Origin: Plantago major
Taxonomy: Eukaryota > Streptophyta > Magnoliopsida > Lamiales > Plantaginaceae
Direction of reading: 5' to 3'
Assembly (NCBI GenBank): GCA_026545765.1
Contig: CM048839.1
Coordinates: 15,934,566 to 15,998,565, forward strand
Length of the DNA: 64,000 nt
Part shown: in pieces, positions 35,701 to 47,530 of the stretch
Position numbering within the stretch: the first letter of the stretch is position 1
Layout: every line of letters starts with the position of its first letter
Notes under the pieces: generated by a model
What the model was told of the DNA's origin: nothing
The model's input: the letters and a program-made list of their open reading frames with translations, nothing else
The model's database searches: none
Position numbers and translations under genes: made by a program

Positions 35701-37216
35701 GAAATGAAGAATGAAACAAGACGACACAACAAACTAGGCCTTATAGAGAGGACTAATGAAGCAAGATTAAGTACAGAGATAAATACACTTGAAAGACAAG
35801 AATTCACGAAAACAAACAGAGTACACCATGTTATGAATAAATAGAAGAGATGTTACCTGGCAGGAAATTTGCTGTCTGCTCGGGCTTCAACACGCAGCCA
35901 CCACAACATAACTTTGCGTCCACAGCTACCAAGAGGCTCCACTACCGAAGTGTCCTTTAATAAGGACAATGGACTGTTAACGTCCTCGCCAGTTCTCTCA
36001 ACTTCATCCAAATCACTAACCCACCCTGGCTTCTCCACCATGTCAGCCCAAACCAACCTTGAGTTCAGCACAAACCCAGCCCATTCCAGCTTCCTCGGAA
36101 GCACAATTCCCCTGTCACCAATATACCTCGCACTCCTCTCCACAAATGGCTTAGCATCAAACGTGTGCCATCCCACTAAATGGTTCGAGGCATTACAAGC
36201 AGGACCCTGAACCGGAACTTGTTCATTTCCATCCTTTTCACTATCCTCCTTCTCGACCATCCGAAGCTCTCCACCATCAGAACCACCCGAATGTGCAATA
36301 ATCCCCACGGAAACTGCACCAATCCATCTCACATTCTGTATCTCATCAAACAACTCTAAGCTATGCATGTTACTATCATCCGCAAACATCACAATTCCAT
36401 CTAACTTCTGCTCTCTAACTACTCTGTGAAAATTTCAAACATTCTAAAACATTAGCATTCGACACATATCACTAGCACAACAAAATTAAACAAAACAACA
36501 TTAACAAGCATGTAGCTATACCTCAAACCATGAAGTCTCATCTTAGATTCCAACTTATGACGATCCTCCCACACAATCGGCATCTTCCCATCGAAACCAA
36601 CATGTATAGTCTTCAATCCAGACTTCGAAATCAAAGACTCCGTCTCATTCGTTTTTCCACCAACTTCCACAACAATCCACACCACATCATAAGGCACATT
36701 CATCACATTCATCAAAGAATGCATCACTCCAGTAAGATGCAGCGTCTGAAACGTCCTCACATAAGTCGGCGTAATCGCAATCACCATCCTAGGGCTCTTA
36801 ACCCCATACTGACTCCTCTGCTCCATCTGAACCCTCTCAATTATCCTATGCGCCTTCATCACCTCCAACGGATCCGGATGCGGCCACGGCCGTATCAATA
36901 TCCCGTGCCTCCCAACCACCACTCTACTCATATTCCTCTCCACCGGAGCCGAGAACGACAGCGGCGTTTGCAGAGCAGAGTAGATCGTGGCGGAAGGAGA
37001 GTAATTACCGGAAAACAGTAGAAAAAACAACAATCGCGAAAATCGGAAACCTAGAACTAAGCTAATCAAGCAGCAAACTCCATGGATTACCAGCCAGAAG
37101 ATCGTCGCCGGAGATTTGACACTGCCGCCGTCCACGGCGGCGTCAAGCGGCGATGTGGCATTACGGAAGCTATTGCTACGGCGACCTTGCTGCTGCAACG
37201 CCGCGAGCTGCTTCAT
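32779..37216 (-). CDS. IRX14H: GT43 beta-1,4-xylosyltransferase, IRX14/IRX14H type
   Basis: Golgi type II membrane protein of the xylan synthase complex; extends the xylan backbone together with IRX9/IRX10-type proteins. Three exons: 37216-36522, 36423-35857 and 33013-32779 (498 aa), each junction restoring an Arg codon. A short cytosolic head ends RRSNSF, followed by membrane segments (about 38-70). The GT43 domain starts near GRHGILIRPWPHPDP; MVIAITPTYVRTFQ, YDVVWIVVEVG and the nucleotide-sugar site FADDSNMHS (Asp247-Asp248) follow. GPACNASNHLVGWHTFD and RLVWADM are conserved. Exon 3 starts WIIDPPLEITVPAKRTPWPD and has a Lys/Arg-rich tail. Intron 2 is 2.84 kb, unusually long, and holds a MITE and a tandem duplication. 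IRX14 versus IRX14H is chosen by synteny, not by sequence alone. Confidence 0.93.
33962..34185. mobile_element. Stowaway MITE in IRX14H intron 2
   Basis: The 224-bp insert starts CTCCCTCCGTTCCAAAGAAA; the other end is its perfect inverse over at least 30 bp, and inversion continues imperfectly to the centre, so the whole element folds into a hairpin. TA duplicates flank it (33960-33961, 34186-34187). Confidence 0.92.
34422..34788. repeat. Tandem duplication (~179 bp x 2) in IRX14H intron 2
   Basis: AAAATTCACAGCTAACCAAA opens copies at 34422 and 34601. Both continue with GAACAGAAACATCTCAGA, TTAATGGTCCTGGTTGTGGA and GGTCACAGGCAGAAAGAGAG, with a few base changes and a small insertion in the second. 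Confidence 0.85.
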
Positions 37217-37837
37217 TTTCCGATTCCCTACTTTAACAACCCTAACAACTGATATTCTTCACAGAAATGGCGTAAAATTGAATTGTAGATAGAGAGATAA
37301 TGGAAGAAGAAACCTGAGAGTAGCTTAGAAATAATGAGAACGATTCGGTAGGTTTAATTCACAACATTTCTTCGAGCTTACGATTTCGTTCAGCTGAAGT
37401 TAGCTCCGATTTCCATTTCAGCAAATTGTTTACTATTTGATCCAAGTACAGCTTTTAAATCAGCTACCCAACAGTGATGGATTATTGTTTCGGACAAGGA
37501 GGAGAAATTGGAGGAAATTATCAACGGTTCAGATTGTTTTTGAATGTACACGTGGCGGATGCTTGATGATTCGATGAAAGGGTTATTTATTTTCGGATTA
37601 TATGCGGTGATTTCTGTAATTAGAATTGTTTGCGTAAGGAAAGTAATGATTAATTAGGTTAATGGTCAATTTTATCAGTTGAGTAGTGAGTTGAGAGTTG
37701 AGACATCAAGTTAAGCTTTGACTTCATTAGCGCCCAATTGTCATTATGTTTAGATTTGGACCAAGTGACTACCACATTTTTATTCTACCCAACTTTTATG
37801 TTCTTAAACTGAAACAATATTTTTCCCATTGAACAAA
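37217..37837. other. IRX14H upstream region
   Basis: 5' UTR and presumed promoter of the xylosyltransferase. No gene or bounded repeat was seen. The LINE insertion begins directly after it. Confidence 0.4.
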
Positions 37838-37850
37838 TTATTTCATAATC

Positions 37851-38664
37851 AAACACCGAGAGATGGATGTGTGGAGGGTGCCTATGTGTAGCTCGGCGAT
37901 TATCAAAGCTTTATATAAGATCCGGGATTCTATAAAGGACAAACCTGAGTGGCAAGCGCAACTCCTGGCAGACAGATGTTCGGTTCGTAGCCTTTACTGC
38001 ATGTTCCGGGACTGCCATCCTAAGGTTGATTGGCATGATTTAGTGATACGAAACTCTGCTAGGCCAAAGGCGCGATTTATATTATGGTTGGCTTTACATC
38101 GTCGGTTGGCAACGAAGGATCGTTTAGCTTTCTTTGGTATAAATACGGATGGGGCCTGTTCTTTCTACAATGAGATGGAGTCGGTGGATCATCTTTTTTT
38201 CAACTGCCCTATTACGTATGCAATCATGAAAGGGGGGTTTCAATGGCTGCGTGTCTCCCACCCACCGCTTGCGGATTGGACCCATCTCATTAGATGGATG
38301 CGCATAGACTCACAAGGAAAAAGCTCCAAAGCGGTAGTCTTCCGGGCACTTATCGCAGAAACCGTTTATCATATTTGGATGGAACGAAATGCTAGGATCT
38401 TTCAGCAAAGGAGATGTGTTGTCCCGGATATTGTACAAGAAGTTAAGCTGGCAATTCGACTCAAATGCAGGGCGGGACAGGCTGTTGCCTTTATTCACAA
38501 GTTAGATTAGATTACTTTTGTTTTCTTGCATGAGACTATATTAGTATTAATTTAGTTTTCAGTCTTTGTTTTGGGCTTGGACTCGCTTTAGTCAGCCCCT
38601 AATTGTTCGTACACTGTTTTTTTGGGAAGTAATAAGACAAGTTCTTTCGTACCAAAAAAAAAAT
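37851..38664 (+). mobile_element. 5'-truncated LINE (L1-type) insertion, zf-RVT end
   Basis: The frame 37863-38510 encodes the C-terminal end of an L1-type polyprotein: VIRNSARPKARFILWLALHR, the zf-RVT zinc-finger region with ESVDHLFFNC, and HIWMERNARIF. The usual Cys-x2-Cys is reduced to Cys-x2-Tyr. A short 3' UTR and a 10-A tail (38654-38663) follow. A 13-bp target duplication TTATTTCATAATC lies at 37838-37850 and 38665-38677. Reverse transcriptase and endonuclease are missing, as in typical 5'-truncated insertions. Confidence 0.92.
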
Positions 38665-38677
38665 TTATTTCATAATC

Positions 38678-40678
38678 CGAATATTAATAAAATAGTTCGT
38701 TCTGTGAATATTGGATTTGTCTCTATTTATTGTTGTTTGTTTTGCTCAACCGTTGAGTAATGTGTTAACTGTATTACGTTAGGTTTAGTGTCGGGCCTAG
38801 ATTATCGTGTAACGACCGTTATTTACTTTTAACCGACTATTAGACTATTAGAGTATATAATAACAACTTATTGAGAATTAGTACTAGACTAAAATAGTGA
38901 TATGCAATAAAGCAACTAAGTTTCAATTGATTGCATCCCAATTTGTAGTTTCTACCCGTTCTTTGAATGCATTAAATTTATAGTTATTTTTCCCAATGCA
39001 AACAACTATTTGTGTCAAAGACAGAAGGAATAAGAGTATTTTCCAATGTACTTTCGCTTCCATTTCTCATAAGTTAGATGCGCAATTGGAAACCTGTTTA
39101 ATGTTTTCTATCCTATAAAGACGTCAAGACTAACTTGGTCTTTAATGTGTTATGCAGTCTGACATTTAATATATATTGTCTGTTATAGACAACATTTAAA
39201 GTATCAGAAGGTAGTGGTGCATCATGCGATAGGGAAGAAGAAACCGTTTGTGGCTAAGGGAAATGGTTATCCAAAGAAGGAACATCAAGATCTCTAATTA
39301 TGATACCTTAAATGGTAGTTTTTCGTAAAATCATGTTAATTGTGGAAGTACTGGAAAGCTTTCCTTTAGCAATTTCATGGGTTACTAAACTTGATGGGAT
39401 AATCAGATTATTACCCTGCTAATGATTTTCTATTATAGCTCCCCTTCTCCAATTAAAACTTAAAAAATTTCTATCTTCGGAGAGATTCCCATTACGTTTT
39501 GGAGAACATCACTACCTCCATATGTACAATAGTTTAACAATTATTCATCTATTTTATCTGATATTCAAACAATCCCTTCGGGCGCAATTTCTTATAAAAT
39601 GGTCTCCGAAAAATTATTATGCTGGAATATTCAAATACGTGTCTCCTGAGCTACTCGAGGCGCATAACTCGCGTGTCTCCAAGACGAATTATCCAAGACA
39701 CATTATCACACGAGGATATCTTAGAAGAAGACTTTTCACCCTCGACATGCATGTCTCGACTCTCGAGCATTCTGGAACACCCCGTAACCCTCTCCCCCGC
39801 CCCCAAACCTTACCTAGGAGGGAAAATTCCCAGCCCACGAGGCTTAGTGATCGCACGTGGATAAATTCCTTGCTAACCCTCACCCTTGTCGGCATATGGG
39901 ACCAGCCGACAAGTTTCCTAACATTATGGGATCTTATTCTTTTCTATATTTCATATAATTACATCTTGCAAGTTCATTTATGAGGTACACATTTATTAGC
40001 CCATTACTAGTTTTGTTATACGAGCTAAGCAAGTCGATCATCTCATACATCAAGCTCGACTTTAATGGTATTCAAGCTTAAACTCGAGTTGATCCATCAA
40101 CAAAATTGAATCGAATTAACTAACGAGTTTTGCCCTAAGCAACTTATTTTACACACACACTATGAATTGAGTATCAACGAACCTTCTGAGCATTAATAAA
40201 ACCAATTCACACCGAACTAGATCAACTCAATTACACTATCGACCAAGTCGTTGGACTACAATTTAAGTTATGAATACACATTAAGGGTCTACCTGCACTA
40301 ATTAAAATGTAAACTTTATTCCATGACTATAGTCTAAACTCTATAATACGCTATTTGACATAACACTTCAAAATAGTTGTTTTAACATGCTATTAACAGA
40401 TGAATAATAACTTTATTTTATGTTTGTGAAATAATGACTTAACAAAGTATTTTGTTGTATGAAATTTTTTTTGTGAATATTGACTTCGTAGAGTTCTTAA
40501 TCGATTGCCAAACTAACGAATTATCGGACACCACATGGGGAGAATCTCAGCCCAGCCCAGCCCATGAAGTTTTCAATTGGGCCAAACAACAGTCAATCCA
40601 ATAAAGCTCTTAGAAGCTAGAACTTCACCTCCCACGATATTTCCCCACTCCCCTAAATTCACGACACATACGGCGGCG
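38678..40678. other. Intergenic region with a GC-rich island
   Basis: No recognised gene. Bases ~39640-39930 are clearly GC-richer than their surroundings and hold a chance 153-codon frame (39522-39983) without motifs; it may be remnant retrotransposon LTR sequence. Upstream of 40679 lies the dihydrouridine synthase promoter. Confidence 0.4.
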
Positions 40679-40711
40679 ATGGATGAAACCGCCACTTTCG
40701 CCGCCACATGA
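40679..40711 (+). promoter_or_regulatory. Upstream ORF overlapping the DUS start codon
   Basis: A 10-codon frame (MDETATFAAT) whose TGA (40709-40711) overlaps the ATG at 40708-40710 as ATGA. If it is in the 5' UTR, it could limit initiation at 40708 and favour termination-reinitiation or the in-frame ATG at 40789. Confidence 0.45.
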
Positions 40712-42754
40712 CCTCGAAACACCTCCGTTCTGCTTCACCTCTACACTACAACCTCCCTTTCACTCCCAATCACAACCTATTCCTCTCCATGGAAACTCAA
40801 ATCCACTCACTTTCCGCCAACGGCGAAAACAACGACGACGAGGTTCTCTGCTCACCTAATATCACCAACAATCTGCCTCCCGAGCAGGAAAACCTCACTT
40901 TGGGACGCCCGAGCGGGTACCTGACCGGAGAGGCCCGGATCGAATGGGCATGGGCCTATTGGACCAAACTGGGCCGGCCGAAGCTCGTGGTGGCGCCAAT
41001 GGTGGACAACTCGGAGCTGCCATTTCGGATGCTCTGCCGGAAGTACGGTGCTCAGGCGGCTTACACGCCGATGCTTCATTCCAGGATTTTTACCGAGTGT
41101 GAGAAGGTCCGGGCACAAGAGTTCACTACCTGTGAGGTGAGTTTGCTTTGTGTTTGTTAATTACTAATTTGATTTTGTTTTCAATTCGGAAATGTTAGGA
41201 GTAGTTAAGCTGAATTTGATTAATTTTACAGGAGGACAGGCCGCTATTTGTGCAATTTTGTGCTAATGATCCTGATGTGTTGGTGGAGGCTGCACGGAAA
41301 GTGGAGCCTTACTGTGACTACGTTGACATTAACTTCGGGTACATTGCGATTTTTGTTCGAATAGAGTGAACCTTGTGTTGATAGATGTTAGCATGATGAG
41401 GCAGTTTTTCTTTCGAATAGGGTGAACCTTGTGTTGATAGATGTTAGCATGATGATGTTCTTGATGAGTTTCAGCTACTTGCTTTTATTCTTTGCTCTGT
41501 TATTTGTGAAGATCACTTGGATACTTCTAGTATCCCAAAAGATCGTAGTGTTGGACTATTAGCAGTCGAGGAAATATGTGATATTTCTTTTAGCATTGGT
41601 AGCAAACTAGCAGTGGTAGTTTTTTAGTTTGGGTATCTGCTGCCTACACAGTTCCCTGAGGTCCCTTAGAGAGATTTATGAGTTCGGTAATTTGGGAAGT
41701 ACTCGTTACCAAAAGTCTCCAGGAATACATTGTTATTGCCTTATTTAGTTGTTCACTAGTTCAATAAATGTATAATTTGTGCCAACTTTGAAGGCAACAT
41801 GTGTATTACTCTTATCTCCTTCCTCTACTAGTTTTGTGGAAGTCTAGTTCTTCAAAACATGAACTTTTTTTAGTTACATTTGTAAAAAACGAAGGAGAAT
41901 TTCCTGTATGTCATTTTGCGGTCGTGCTTATTGTCAAAAGTGTTTTATGGCGATGTTTTTCAGTTATTTTATGACATTTTGTCTGCGGCAAAAGGCATTG
42001 GTTTTTATAGATGTGATACTTGTGCAGATGTCCCCAGCGTATCGCAAGAAGAGGGAACTATGGAGCTTTCCTCATGGACAATCTCCCTCTTGTGAAATCT
42101 CTGGTAGAGAAATTAGCTAACAACCTAAATGTTCCTGTTTCTTGCAAAATTCGTATCTACCCAGATCTCGAGAAAACAATTGCTTATGCCAAAATGTTAG
42201 AAGAAGCTGGCTGTGCTCTCTTAGCAGTGCACGGAAGAACAAGGGATGAGAAAGATGGTAAAAAGATCCGGGCTGACTGGAAGATTATCAAGGCAGTGAA
42301 AGAAGCAGTAAGAATTCCTGTCCTGGCTAATGGCAATGTAAGGCACATGGAAGATGTTTATGAGTGTTTGAAAGAGACTGGAACTGAAGGGGTTCTGTCA
42401 GCTGAAACACTTCTTGAAAATCCGGCTCTCTTTGCTGGATATCGAACACGTGAATGGGGTTACGAGGAAATGTGTAGAGAGGATAAATTGGATCAGGGTC
42501 AGTTATTGGTAGAGTATCTGCAATTATGCGAGAAATATCCTGTTCCTTGGAGAATGATACGTTCACATGTGCACAAGTTGTTAGGAGACTGGTTTAAAAT
42601 TCATCCTGAGGTCAGAGCTGATTTTAATTCGCAGACGAAGCTTACGTTCGAATTTCTTTATGGTTTGGTTGATCGGTTAAGAGAACTTGGCGTGAAGATG
42701 CCTCTTTATGTCAAGGATAGTAATTTCAAAGAACCGCTTGCCAATGGAACGTAA
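40708..42754 (+). CDS. tRNA-dihydrouridine synthase (Dus1-like)
   Basis: FMN enzyme that reduces specific uridines in the tRNA D-loop to dihydrouridine with NAD(P)H. Three exons: 40708-41136, 41232-41338 and 42028-42754 (420 aa); the Gly codon of the GCPQ motif is split by intron 2. The TIM-barrel starts at KLVVAPMVDNSELPFRMLCR. VQFCANDPD and DYVDINFGCPQRIARRGNYG carry the family's catalytic Cys (Cys180). VSCKIRIYPD, LLAVHGRTRDEK and VPVLANGNVRHMEDV-like motifs (here IPVLANGNV) follow, then GVLSAETLLENPALF. The C-terminal helical domain ends KEPLANGT. An ATG at 40789 (METQIHS) is an alternative start 27 codons downstream; the longer N-terminus is weakly transit-peptide-like. Intron 2 contains a ~45-bp tandem duplication (41355-41455). 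Confidence 0.93.
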
Positions 42755-43258
42755 ACATGAATATCTGCCCTAGTCCATCCTTTTATGTAGTCAATCCGCC
42801 ACGAGTGGGATATTGTTTACTGTAATCATACCAATTTTTTGCTGATTTATAGCTATACTGCAGTTTGTTGTACAACTTCAAATGTAGGAAGTAGAAATCA
42901 GTAATTCCATGAGAATGAAATTTGAATTATAGTAGCAATGGTTTTTATTCATGTTTAACTATAGTAACTACTCATCTTGCTTTCTGAGGTACCTAGTAGA
43001 TCTGGCTTCTTGGAACTTGGAAGTACAATTTTAGAACAGTATCATCCCCTTTGTGTTTCAGCTAGGTATCCCGGGTTCGAGCATTGGGAGGCCTCAAACA
43101 GAGAGAGCTCACGATACAACCACCATACATGAGACTCGATTTCATACGATATCAATCAAGAATTGATTTACATTTTCCTACCCAAAGGAAAATTTGAAGA
43201 ATCTAACTAAATCACAATACACCAGAAGCCAAAAATTTATTAACAAGCAACTAAGTAA
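42755..43258. other. Convergent 3' flanks of DUS and IRX15-L
   Basis: About 500 bp with the 3' UTRs of both genes. A GGGTTCGAGCAT block (43074) is B-box-like, but no A box or target duplication supports a SINE. Confidence 0.35.
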
Positions 43259-44275
43259 TCAAGACGAAGACGAAGCAGAAGATGAAGAATGGCAGAACTG
43301 AGAGCAACTAGCATCCATTTTCTCCAAAACAAAATGCCCTAACATACCTTTCCCCTTCACCAAATTCTCCCTACACAGAAACTCATCACTTGTCACTCTA
43401 TCCACCTTCATGTTGAAGTCGTGTACGAAAACATGCGTCTTTGGGTCACCGCCTCGTTTGCTCCTGGCCAGTACGCTGGCGGTGAAGATAGCCGCCATCC
43501 TCCCTGGTGCCTCTGGCCAGTAACCCCGCGGTCCATCAACCAGTATCACATCCCAGTCGACTTCATACAACTGGTTTGGCAGATCATTTAGTCCGAGTTT
43601 ACATTCAGAGAATAAGAGATTCTGTACTGGCCGGCACTCGTTCTGTGCCTGCTCCTTCACGGCTGCGATCGTTTCTGCCGTCTCACTCATTTTTGTCGAG
43701 TACTGCACGTCGTAGATTTCGAGCTCCGGGTACTTTTCTTCGTAGTATGCTGCATAGTATCTATTAAGAAGTAATGCACATTTTTGTAACGTTAAATAAG
43801 ACTTCAAATTTGAGTCCTGTAAGTGGAGATATATATGCTAACAGTACAATAGTTCCACCACCTACCTGTTCTCGTCGATGACGACCGTTCGACCATTAGC
43901 ATTGAGGGCTTTCCATAGGAGAGTTTCTTGTGTGATCCCGAAAATCAAGAAATTACACGGCCGCCTCGAGCATTGCCGGAGAGCATCCGATATTTGCTTA
44001 ATGTCGCCGTTCGACATGTGATCACTACTATTCGTGTTGGAGGCGTAGTGGACTAGGGCCTGGGCAACCACATTGGAGATAGGAGGATTGGTGGCGATTG
44101 TGGCGGTTTTGATGGTTGTGGAGATGGATTGACGGGTGTGTAGTAGTGTGATAAACGAGGCGACGGTGAGAAGGGAAACGAGAGCGAGAAGCCATAGCTT
44201 ATGGGAGCTGCCTTGTTTCTGGATGTAGGGATGGAGGAGTATGAGCTTGGTATTGTTGGTAACGTTGTGCTTCAT
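43259..44275 (-). CDS. IRX15-L: DUF579 xylan protein, IRX15/IRX15-LIKE type
   Basis: Golgi protein needed for normal xylan chain length in secondary walls; related DUF579 members are glucuronoxylan 4-O-methyltransferases. Two exons: 44275-43866 and 43760-43259, with a short intron restoring an Arg codon (303 aa). The head NTKLILLHPYIQKQ is characteristic of IRX15 and IRX15-L. A membrane anchor lies at about 27-45, with a Ser/Thr/Asn-rich stem. The DUF579 domain has CSRRPCNFLIFGI, LWKALN, GRTVVIDENRYY, YDVQYSTKM, LPNQLYEVDWDVILVDGPRG and PEAPGRM. FVHDFNMKVDRVTSDEFLC ends the core. The C-terminus is a Ser/Ala tract. The methyl-donor-like motif (ILVDGPRGY) is intact; its activity in IRX15 proteins is not established. 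Confidence 0.93.
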
Positions 44276-44706
44276 GATTTTGTTTGGTTGTAGTTTGTTG
44301 TTCTAAGAGAGGAAATTTCTAGGGGAGATTTGTGGGAGAAGGTATGTTTGTTCTCCAAATGTTGTGTATTAGGTGAGTGATGTTTGGCTAGCATGAACAC
44401 GACGTTTGGTTTCCATACCAATATATATAAGTTTTTGTGGAAAAGATTAACAACTAGATTCCTTGAAAAGTTCTCCAATAAGTGATTTGGACTGTTTTAT
44501 TACTTTCATTGGTTTGTCTTGTTTGTCTACTCTTGATAAACACACTTCTTAAAAATACTTATTCCAAATGGAAATCATGGTAAAAACACCCATAGATCTT
44601 TAACTTGAAACGAATTATTGACCTTAGAGCACTTCGATGTATTTACCACCAAAAGAAAGTTTATGTATGTAAAACACCGATATGTTCAATGATCGATGAC
44701 TTCTAG

Positions 44707-44825
44707 GCTTCTGAAAACTCATTCGATTCGATTCGATTCCATTCGATTTAGTTCGATTCTGCTTGGTTATATTTTATCTACTGATTCGATTCGATTCGTA
44801 AATTTCAGTTGAAAAGAACAGAGCC
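44707..44825. mobile_element. Harbinger-like MITE with GATTC subterminal repeats, damaged left end
   Basis: The right end GAACAGAGCC + TAA and the internal CATTCGATTCGATTCGATT / GATTCGATTCG arrays match the element at 23071-24324. The left end GGCTTCTGAAAACTCATT resembles the left end at 61923 with a ~14-base deletion. Confidence 0.55.
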
Positions 44826-47530
44826 TAAGTAAGAGACTCGGTGCGATTTATCTAGATTGCGCATGGTTTGTTTGACTATTGCTTAGGCTCATACTTAATC
44901 TATTATCCTGATATTTCATGTATTTCTTAAAACCGTCTCCTAAATCACTCCTATCATTTGACACGGTCACCAACAAAATTAAATTTCATAAACATAATGG
45001 CAAGATTGAACTTGTTCTATTGTCAATAAGGTATCTGTACTTGTTCTATAATTTCTATTACTAGTAGAAAGTAAAAAAACAAAGGAATTGTGACAGTATA
45101 ATAAGTCATTCGGTCACAAATGGAGAGAACAACCAAACTAACTCAACGCACGCGCAAAATTATTTCAACAAATTCATATGAATGTATACTTAAAAGATGT
45201 GCGAATTCACCAGTTCACCTAATATGCTTAAAAGTGTTTGCTTAGCAATATAATATACTAATAATTCGTCGCTGACGGTGTAGAGTGTCATACCCTCAAT
45301 AAATCTTTAACCATGGTCTTAACTAAACAACTTCTAAGAAAGTGTTTCAGAAACAAAATACAAGTACATAAGAGCTGCAAGACGTGGTAACTACCTATTG
45401 TGGGATCCGCTCGAAGTGCTTAGTATGGAAAAAGAGTTATTTGAAGACCAGTTTGGACTACTTTTGGGAGTTCATAATACACTTAAAAGCGTATTCTAAG
45501 CATTATAATATGGACATATGGTAAAAGAAACGTCAGATACTACTAATTACAAGCAAGGAAAAGAATTGGTAGAAAGGAAAATGAGGTGTTTGGTTGTGGA
45601 AGCAGCACAGGGACTGAGCAACTAATTACAAGCAGAAGGTCCCTTTCCCCTGTTCTTGATCATTTTTATTCTCAAAGCAACCACTTATTAATTGTATTTT
45701 AACCACTCACACATGATATGTAAAAGCATAAAAAACATGTATTTAATTTCATCTGTTAGAACTTGAAAGATGACAATCCAACTACTTTGTCTTGATTTGT
45801 CTAACTCAGATTACTATAGGCTGCTGTAACAATTATTGCATAAGCTCGAGAAATCAATGTTAGTTGAGTAGTAGTTTCTTGCTTCTTTGGATTCATTTAT
45901 ATAATATGATATGATATGCCATGAGTTGACATATAATGTAAACTAGTTAATCATTGGCATCTATTATTCTACCATTTAAATGAATTTGCTACTCCAATTT
46001 TTAAGTTAATGTAGTATGAGATCCTAGTAGGTGTTAGATTTAAAAGTAATACTGATATATATCGTCAAATAACTGATGATAATGGCCATTTGCATTAATA
46101 TTGATAAATTGCATTGTGGCACGTTGGTAATACTACATTATAGGAATATTGTAAAACAAGTTAGATGAAGAATTAAAAGAGGATCCGAAGAAGATTAATT
46201 GCTCTCGAATGTGATTCGAGACGCACTGATAAGTCTGAGGTACATGTTTTACCGTCAAGGTCCAGGCATCGGTGATCGTGTTCAATAATTCAATGTTAGG
46301 CCAACTACCTGGGCTTCATTGCCACGTGGCGCAATAAGACAAATGAGACAAGATCTCATGATTGTCCACCACTTGACATTTAAACGGTAAACATTCATTA
46401 TCTACATAGATTCAGGAGCAATAACCTCCATCCAAGTTGAATCCACTTTCAGCTTGTATAAGTCCAGCCGATCAAAATGCGATAATCCTCTCCCTTTGAG
46501 ACACAAATGGAGTACATTGCGAGTATAGATTGTATAGTGTGTTATGCAGCAACACACTTGGAGGCATTTTCTATGATAGGTTTGGATCTTGCACCTTTGC
46601 TTCTATTTATAACATTGGAAGCCAGGATTCCAATTTGATGTTCTAGCTCATTAGTTACGGATTTAGGCAGAATATGAGAGAAAAAGGAAAAAATGCGTAA
46701 CCATTAAAGCCCAATAAGCAAGTATTCGTGGACTTCGTGGCAAAGGCCCATAAGATGACTCCCAATGCAAAGGTGCCCACTGCCCAGTCTCACCACTGTG
46801 GAACAGGACAGGTAATGGGCTTCGTTCAGGAAAAAACAGGTAACTTTCTGTCAAAGTGGGAAAATAAAAGACCTAGAAAATACGTTAAAAGTGTAAATCA
46901 TGGACATTCTTTTGCTTTATAGAGCTCGCTTCAATTCAATGGAAATCAACTTGTTGTGATAAAGAAGTCTACGCAACGCAGATGGATAAAGAAAAGGCAG
47001 AAACTTTGTTCATGTCAATCTGGCTTGGTTTCTTATACTAATTGCCGCTTTATGTCTTCTTTGGCGCTTTGAGCCAAGTGCGTGCATTTTTTCTTCATCA
47101 AAATGTTCCATTTTCTTATGTACAATGACATAAAGTTTAAACTCATGATTACAAAGAATATGAACACAAATTTAATCGTCGTCTTTACGTACTTTTTCAG
47201 AAACTGGTATTTGATATGTGACTTTATGGATGCCTACTTAATTAGAGAGGTTTATTAGTTCAAGAGATTTTATGGTCTTCAACCTTGATCATGTACATGT
47301 AGCTTCGGAACTACTAGTGTATTACCCACTTGAACAACCTTTACTATGAGTGCTCATCAATTATCACTTATCAGACCATGATCATAAATCTTTGGTCATT
47401 CACCTTTTACTGTTTAGCACTATACAATTTAGTATGTCAACATGCACCACTTGCTTGAAACACATCTTCTCAAATCTCAGGGGTAATTTCAAATATTCTG
47501 CAAGAGACACAACTCTAAGTATAAGTATAA

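Noticed and set aside
36530..37021. 163-codon plus-strand ORF opposite IRX14H exon 1
   Set aside because: His/Arg-rich antisense shadow without motifs.
39522..39983. 153-codon plus-strand ORF as a gene
   Set aside because: No motif, unusual composition, another frame is open over part of the same stretch, and no splice or start context supports it.
43021..43100. Second SINE or tRNA at a GGGTTCGAGCAT block
   Set aside because: No A box, cloverleaf, A-tail or target duplication was found.
44700..44830. GATTC array as telomere-like or centromeric repeat
   Set aside because: Short, and confined within a Harbinger-like element with definable ends.
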